Assembly: GCA_052246725.1 (NCBI GenBank)
Contig: JBQQCL010000021.1
Reading direction: 5' to 3' (one strand)
DNA from: Pseudalkalibacillus sp052246725
GTDB taxonomy: Bacteria > Bacillota > Bacilli > Bacillales > Fictibacillaceae
DNA length: 64,000 nucleotides
A program made the translations under genes and the position numbers. Positions 59,855 to 64,000 of the stretch are shown in pieces. Numbering within the stretch: position 1 is the stretch's first letter; each line of letters begins with the position of its first letter. Under the pieces are notes generated by a model, which did not search any database, was not told the DNA's origin, and was given only the letters and a program-made list of their open reading frames with translations.

Positions 59855-60045
59855 TCTTTTAGAAAAGAGTTTTTTTAAAAGAAGAATTAATCAGCCTGGA
59901 TTCTTCGGAGGAATCAACTGAATTATTTAAAAGCTCCTACAAGTATTTGCTTAACTCAACCGACACAGCCCTTCCGTTTCTAAAAGTGGATTTTTCTGTG
60001 TTATACTAAGGGATGAAAGCGATTAAAAAGGATGGTGTTCGAGAT

Positions 60046-61068
60046 ATGATGTCAGAAGAACAAATTTTAGAGCTTCTCAAACCGATACAAGAACCATTTT
60101 TACATAAGAGCATTGTTGATTCAGACAGTGTGAAAGAAATCAAAATCAAAGAAGATTACGTTGGCTTGAAAATTGCAATCGCCCAGGCGAATTCGCCAGA
60201 ACAAATGCAACTTCAGCAAGAAATTGTAAATACGTTAAAAGGTGCGGGTGTCTCCTCTGTCGGTCTGCGTTTCGAACAACGTGAAGGTGCAGCCCCTCAA
60301 CAAGAAACGACGAGCGGCGTACAAACAGATACGACTTTCATTGCGGTAGCAAGTGGTAAAGGTGGAGTTGGGAAATCAACAGTTTCCGTGAATCTCGCGA
60401 CCAGCCTTGCTCGTGAAGGGAAGCGTGTGGGACTAATTGACGCAGATATATACGGGTTCAGTGTTCCAGACATGATGGGTATTGCAGAACGTCCAAAAGT
60501 CGTCGGTGAGCAGATTTTCCCTGTAGAGCGTTTCGGAGTCAAAGTGATTTCGATGGCATTTTTCGTTGAGGATAATGCACCGGTCATTTGGCGCGGACCT
60601 ATGCTTGGGAAAATGTTGACGAACTTCTTCAATGATATCGAGTGGGGAGACCTTGATTATATAATCTTGGACTTACCGCCTGGAACAGGGGATGTTGCCT
60701 TAGACGTCCATAAGTTGCTTCCGCAATGTAAAGAGATCATCGTCACAACACCACATCCTACAGCAGCCTTCGTAGCAGCACGTGCAGGAGCGATGGCGCT
60801 GAAAACGGACCACGATATTCTTGGTGTTGTTGAAAATATGGCCTATTTTGAAAGCAAGAAGACTGGTGAAAAGGAATATGTCTTCGGGCAAGGTGGAGCC
60901 GATAAACTGACTAAAGAATTGAATACCGAGGTCCTCGGTAGAATCCCGCTCGGTCAACCGGAAATGCGTGAAGATGATTTTGCACCATCCGTTTATCTTG
61001 GAGACTCGAAAATCGGGCAGATCTATAAGCAAATTGCGTTGAACGTCATCAAAAAAGTCGAAGGATAA
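60046..61068 (+). CDS. salA: Mrp/NBP35-family P-loop ATPase (SalA)
   Basis: A 340-residue protein with an N-terminal MIP18-like domain (about 1-80) and a deviant P-loop ATPase domain with ASGKGGVGKST, LIDADIYGFS and DLPPGTGDV. The family covers Fe-S carriers (Mrp/ApbC) and the B. subtilis regulator SalA. Only one cysteine is present (LLPQCKE) and the C-terminal CxxC of Fe-S carriers is missing, which favours the SalA type. The ATG at 60046 is chosen; a TATACT at 60002-60007 suggests that transcription starts too late for the ATG at 60013. Its TAA stop is the first base triplet of a repeat. Confidence 0.9.
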   Translation: MMSEEQILELLKPIQEPFLHKSIVDSDSVKEIKIKEDYVGLKIAIAQANSPEQMQLQQEIVNTLKGAGVSSVGLRFEQREGAAPQQETTSGVQTDTTFIAVASGKGGVGKSTVSVNLATSLAREGKRVGLIDADIYGFSVPDMMGIAERPKVVGEQIFPVERFGVKVISMAFFVEDNAPVIWRGPMLGKMLTNFFNDIEWGDLDYIILDLPPGTGDVALDVHKLLPQCKEIIVTTPHPTAAFVAARAGAMALKTDHDILGVVENMAYFESKKTGEKEYVFGQGGADKLTKELNTEVLGRIPLGQPEMREDDFAPSVYLGDSKIGQIYKQIALNVIKKVEG

Positions 61069-61136
61069 AGAAGACCTGGCAAAGCCAAGCCTTAGCGCAG
61101 GCTGAGCCTTAGTTTACCTTATATTGTTTAAATGTA
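61066..61136 (+). repeat. CTTGGC hairpin element at the salA stop codon
   Basis: Starts TAAAGAAGACCTGGC, then GCCAAGCCTTAGCGCAGGCT (same as at 6930), CCTTATATTG and TTTAAATGTAA. The first three bases are the salA stop codon. The right-hand hairpin is lost in this copy. Confidence 0.65.
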
Positions 61137-61170
61137 ATAAAAAGGGCCGGCATTTGCCGGTCCCTATTTT
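61137..61170 (+). terminator. Bidirectional terminator between salA and gerD
   Basis: GGGCCGGC and GCCGGTCCC form a stem with one bulged T, flanked by A-run and T-run on the two sides. It serves salA on plus and gerD on minus. Confidence 0.85.
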
Positions 61171-61787
61171 TGACCTTGTCCGCCCTGATCTTCACCAGAT
61201 TGGCCTTCTTCACCTTTTCCTTGTTGCTTTAAAGCACTACCGCTTTTGATTTCTTCTTCCACTGTTTTCTTGATCATTTCAGAAAGCTGAGCTTTCATCA
61301 GAGGACTTTCAAGCGTCTCCATCATTACTTTCTTTTGTTGCTCCCTAAATTCTTGAGAAGTCATCAAGTCCATAACTTCCTTGGATATTTCAGGATCCTT
61401 CATGATTTCGATGACTTTTTTCCGATATTCAGGATCATCGAGTAATTTCTTCTGTAACTCTTCATTTTGTTTTTCCATACTTTTAGCAAGAGCTTCAGCT
61501 GTTTTTGGATCCTTCATCAATTCTTTCCAAAAATCCTGACCTTTTTTAGAAGTCAGTGTATCTTCAATTGTCTTTTTCACGAATTTTTGATCCATGACGA
61601 TTTGTGATTTTATTTTTTCGTCCGTTAAGACTTCTTCTATCGCTTTTTTACCATCATCTGTTTTTAAAAGGTCCACAAGCATTTTCTTTGTTTCCTCATA
61701 AGAGCCTTTCTCTTCTGCTGCTGCAGGAGTGCATCCCTGTAATAATAAACCAAAGGATATGATGAGGACGAACATCCAGTTTTTCAT
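61164..61787 (-). CDS. gerD: GerD, spore germination lipoprotein
   Basis: A 207-residue lipoprotein needed for nutrient-receptor clustering (germinosome) in the spore inner membrane. A short signal peptide with lipobox LLLQGC is followed by a highly charged helical region with KDPKTAEALAKSMEKQ and DDPEYRKKV repeats. It ends in a Gly/Gln-rich tail (GKGEEGQSGEDQGGQGQ). The ATG at 61787 is the start; a 20-residue upstream extension has no signal-peptide character. It is normally forespore-expressed under SigG, for which I could not find a convincing site. Confidence 0.93.
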   Translation of the reverse strand: MKNWMFVLIISFGLLLQGCTPAAAEEKGSYEETKKMLVDLLKTDDGKKAIEEVLTDEKIKSQIVMDQKFVKKTIEDTLTSKKGQDFWKELMKDPKTAEALAKSMEKQNEELQKKLLDDPEYRKKVIEIMKDPEISKEVMDLMTSQEFREQQKKVMMETLESPLMKAQLSEMIKKTVEEEIKSGSALKQQGKGEEGQSGEDQGGQGQK

Positions 61788-61934
61788 CCCTAGACTGCCC
61801 CTTTCAGTATTCAATCTTACCTTTAGCGTTCGAGAAACTTGTGACAAATATGCGGACTAAATAAAGGAAACTAGCTTTTTTACAGGTGGATTGGTACAAT
61901 CGAAACGAGCAAAATTAAAGGGGAATTGTTATCC

Positions 61935-62516
61935 GTGAATATAAGAAAATGGGTTTATTTATTTATTACAACGTTGTTGATCGGTGGGGTTAGCGCTGTT
62001 GCTGTCGGGCTGCTGCTTCGCTGGGAAGATATCGAGAGCATGGCAAGCTTTTTTGTCATGATCGCCTGGTTACTCGGATTCGGATTCATCTTCAGCATCA
62101 TCAGCCAAATGGGGTATTTCGCCTATTTGACGATCCATCGATTCGGGTTAGGGGTTTTTAAATCAGTGCAGCTATGGAGCTGGGTACAAGTATTGATACT
62201 CGCGTTCGTTGTTTTTGATTTATTCTACTTACGTTACATTGCCTTTAAAGATACAGGATTGACCTTATTCAATTTCATCATTGTCCCAGTTGCTCTACTG
62301 CTATATGGATTGATCGTTGCCTATATCAAAATGAAGGAAACGAACAAAGCCGCTTTTGTTCCAGCACTTTTTTTCATCGTGGTGGTAACGACCCTCGAAT
62401 GGATCCCTGTTTTGAAGCAGGGCGATATACTTTGGCTATGGTTGTCCATCGTTCCATTATTAGCATGTAACACCTGGCAGATTTTAATCTTACATCGTCT
62501 CATAAAAAGAAGTTGA
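61935..62516 (+). CDS. kbaA: KbaA, KinB-signalling pathway activation protein
   Basis: A 193-residue membrane protein with six hydrophobic segments (starting WVYLFITTLLIGGVSAVAVG), required for KinB input to the sporulation phosphorelay in B. subtilis. I chose GTG 61935, about 10 bases after AAAGGGGA. A TTG at 61926 is only two bases from the RBS but would add three residues. It converges with pdaB over a shared terminator. Confidence 0.9.
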   Translation: MNIRKWVYLFITTLLIGGVSAVAVGLLLRWEDIESMASFFVMIAWLLGFGFIFSIISQMGYFAYLTIHRFGLGVFKSVQLWSWVQVLILAFVVFDLFYLRYIAFKDTGLTLFNFIIVPVALLLYGLIVAYIKMKETNKAAFVPALFFIVVVTTLEWIPVLKQGDILWLWLSIVPLLACNTWQILILHRLIKRS

Positions 62517-62538
62517 GCCAAGAGCCCAACTTCTTTAT
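62504..62538 (+). terminator. Bidirectional terminator between kbaA and pdaB
   Basis: AAAGAAGTTGAGC pairs with GCCCAACTTCTTT, with A-rich and T-rich flanks. It overlaps both stop regions of the convergent genes. Confidence 0.85.
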
Positions 62539-63299
62539 TTTATTTCCTTCGTTTTACTATCCGTGTTTGCAATCAGTTCCCCTACAGAAGTGAACGTGTA
62601 ACCTTCATTTTTCAGTTCTGAAATGATTTTTTCCAGTGCATCTTTGGTTTGTTTTACTGAGTCGGATGCATGAAGAAGGACAATGTCACCACCCTTTGCC
62701 TGGAATAAAACCGTCTCGGCAATTCGCTCTGCACCTGGATTCTTCCAATCATGTGGGTTGATACTCCATTGTACAATGGTTTGATTCAGTTTCTCTGCAA
62801 TATCCAAAACCTCTTTATTAAATTGTCCGTTTGGCGGGCGAAGCAACACAGGCTTTTCCCCAGAAACCTCATTGATGATTTGTTGTGCTTTCGACATGTC
62901 CCGTTTAATTTGATCTGCTTCAAGCTCGGTATAACTTTTATATCGATATCCAAGACTGCCGATTTCGTGGCCGTTCTTAGTGATCTTTTCAACGATATCG
63001 GGATGCCTCTCTGCCCATTCTCCCGAAAGGAAGAATGTCGTGTTTTTCATTTTTTCTTTTTCTAAAAGATCAAGAATTTCATGAATCCGTTTTTCGCCCC
63101 AGCTTACATCGAAGGTGAGTGCAATTCTTTTCCCTTTTTCTTCACCCTTATATATGGCTCTTGGATCTCCGTCCTTTGTTTTGAAAACTTCGAGATCTTG
63201 TGCTTCTACAAAAGCAATCAAGGCAGCAAAGAATGAAGCGATGATTATGATCAAATATTGCTTGAACCTTTTTCCGTTCACGACCCAAAAGAAGTTCAC
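62535..63299 (-). CDS. pdaB: PdaB, sporulation polysaccharide deacetylase family protein
   Basis: A 254-residue protein with an N-terminal membrane anchor (YLIIIIASFFAALIAFVEA) and a NodB-type domain. Motif 1 is LTFDVSWG with the catalytic Asp. The usual zinc-binding HxxxH motif is replaced by GHEIGSLGYRYKSY, as in B. subtilis PdaB; RPPNGQFNKEV and IVLLHASD correspond to motifs 3 and 5. It is needed to maintain spores late in development. The start is GTG at 63299 after AGGAGGT. Confidence 0.94.
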   Translation of the reverse strand: MNFFWVVNGKRFKQYLIIIIASFFAALIAFVEAQDLEVFKTKDGDPRAIYKGEEKGKRIALTFDVSWGEKRIHEILDLLEKEKMKNTTFFLSGEWAERHPDIVEKITKNGHEIGSLGYRYKSYTELEADQIKRDMSKAQQIINEVSGEKPVLLRPPNGQFNKEVLDIAEKLNQTIVQWSINPHDWKNPGAERIAETVLFQAKGGDIVLLHASDSVKQTKDALEKIISELKNEGYTFTSVGELIANTDSKTKEIK

Positions 63300-63475
63300 G
63301 TCGTTTACCTCCTATCCTAATCACTCAGTACATGTATATGTATGAGAGGACAAGATAGACCTGTCTTGTCTTTCAATCCATAGTGCTCCATCTGTAATCA
63401 TCTGCTTAGATTTATCTGGAATAGAAATTGGAAAAAGAAGGGATAATGATAAAAAATAAATGAAGGATTGATACC

Positions 63476-63700
63476 ATGCTTGGATTTGTTCTCAATGAAA
63501 AAGAAGTTAAAGAAATGGAATACCTTTTGAAAAAGGAACTTGAGGAATTGTTGCATGATATGGAGGATCATCGTGTTGAAGGAATTATCAAGCGCGCTAT
63601 GGAAGAAAGGTATCAGCTTGTCTTTAAAATCCTACAACGTTTTTCAAATCCAGCCGACTGTGTAAAATATATGCGTCATAAATTTTTGAATCAAAAGTGA
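63476..63700 (+). CDS. Conserved small helical protein, unknown function
   Basis: A 74-residue, strongly charged, predicted all-helical protein, starting MLGFVLNEKEVKEMEYLLKK and containing KRAMEERYQLVFKILQRFSN. It has one cysteine and no membrane segment. It resembles short Bacillaceae hypothetical proteins in which a conserved AMEERY stretch is followed by an Arg/Phe segment. It stands alone, 176 bp after the divergent pdaB start and just upstream of an rRNA promoter. RBS GAAGGA is modest. Confidence 0.7.
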   Translation: MLGFVLNEKEVKEMEYLLKKELEELLHDMEDHRVEGIIKRAMEERYQLVFKILQRFSNPADCVKYMRHKFLNQK

Positions 63701-63710
63701 AAAAATCTTA

Positions 63711-63739
63711 TTGACAGTTATGCAGGGCTTTGGTAAAGT
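63711..63739 (+). promoter_or_regulatory. rRNA operon promoter P1
   Basis: TTGACA (63711-63716), 17-base spacer, TAAAGT (63734-63739). Confidence 0.85.
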
Positions 63740-63788
63740 ATTTTTTGTTGCCGCAAAAACGGTGTGAAAAACTATATTAAAAAAGTTG

Positions 63789-63817
63789 TTGACATTATTT
63801 TTTGTGGATGTTATATT
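63789..63817 (+). promoter_or_regulatory. rRNA operon promoter P2
   Basis: TTGACA (63789-63794), 17-base spacer, TATATT (63812-63817), 78 bp after P1. Tandem SigA promoters are typical of Bacillus rrn operons. Confidence 0.88.
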
Positions 63818-64000
63818 GATTAGGTCGCCTCAAAAACGAGGCAGCGAAAAACAGCTCTTTGAAAACTGAACAAAAGCCAAGCGTGAAACGGGTTTTTTAT
63901 AAGAACCCTGATCAATTTTTAAGTTTTACATTAATGAGCAATCAAACGATGCTCAAAAAATTCAGTAGCAAGAAGTTCGAGGAAGCAAGGAAGGTGAACA
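63818..64000 (+). other. Pre-16S leader of the next rRNA operon (partial)
   Basis: Contains the typical Bacillus rrn leader segment GCTCTTTGAAAACTGAACAA (63853-63872) followed by a GAGCA/TGCTC hairpin. From 63967 it holds the first part of the same spacer element found at 212 and 537. The 16S gene itself is outside the window. Confidence 0.8.

Noticed and set aside
63300..63360. SigE or SigG promoter for pdaB
   Set aside because: CATACATA is present on the minus strand but no -35 match at the right distance; too weak to list.

Overview
The window is a Bacillaceae chromosome segment (an endospore-forming Firmicute related to Bacillus). The gene order is the one known from Bacillus subtilis between an rRNA operon and the next: end of 23S, 5S, the ctsR-mcsA-mcsB-clpC operon, radA-disA-yacL-ispD-ispF-gltX, a cysteine T-box with cysE-cysS-mrnC-rlmB-rae1, sigH, rpmG-secE-nusG, rplKA, rplJL, ybxB, rpoBC, the str operon, the S10-spc-alpha ribosomal protein genes, ecfA1-ecfA2-ecfT-truA, rplM-rpsI, and the sporulation cluster (DUF2521 gene, cwlD, salA/mrp, gerD, kbaA, pdaB). 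The window closes on tandem promoters and the leader of another rRNA operon. Sporulation genes, the CtsR operator, zinc-type S14/L33/L36, an L10 leader and many TTG/GTG starts all fit this family. The species cannot be named from the sequence alone. Only gerD and pdaB lie on the minus strand. Layout: 1-753, rRNA end plus a decayed second 5S unit. 754-1319, a tandem hairpin array. 1320-6690, an MgtC-type membrane protein and the class III heat-shock operon with a SigB-like promoter, a SigA promoter and a perfect CtsR box. 7109-18625, DNA repair, c-di-AMP, isoprenoid, tRNA charging, cysteine and RNA processing genes ending with sigma-H. 18907-36819, the secE-nusG, L11-L1, L10-L12, RNA polymerase and translation elongation genes. 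37257-52624, 30 genes from rpsJ to rplQ behind two SigA promoters. 53656-57906, ECF transporter module, truA, rplM, rpsI. 58244-63299, spore cortex and germination genes. Together these genes form the core transcription/translation machinery, its quality control and entry-into-sporulation functions. The coding part is ordinary; the exception is ecfA2, which carries a one-base deletion splitting it between the ABC signature and Walker B. The unusual biology is in the gaps, which are much longer than expected and full of structured repeats. (1) Three composite palindromic arrays of a TAACGGACA unit with an identical 51-82-51 bp geometry. (2) A small hairpin element of about 90 bp with 9-bp terminal inverted repeats, in five places. 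One copy sits inside a larger repeat whose uninterrupted sister copy in this window is an empty site. (3) That larger repeat of about 340 bp, two copies. (4) Two motif arrays between tuf and rpsJ phased at about 20.5 bp, two helical turns. (5) A 52-bp tandem hairpin array after 5S. (6) An rRNA-spacer element with a covarying hairpin. (7) A 276-bp element with perfect 10-bp inverted ends splitting rpsL from rpsG. I found no CRISPR, prophage, tRNA gene or transposase gene.
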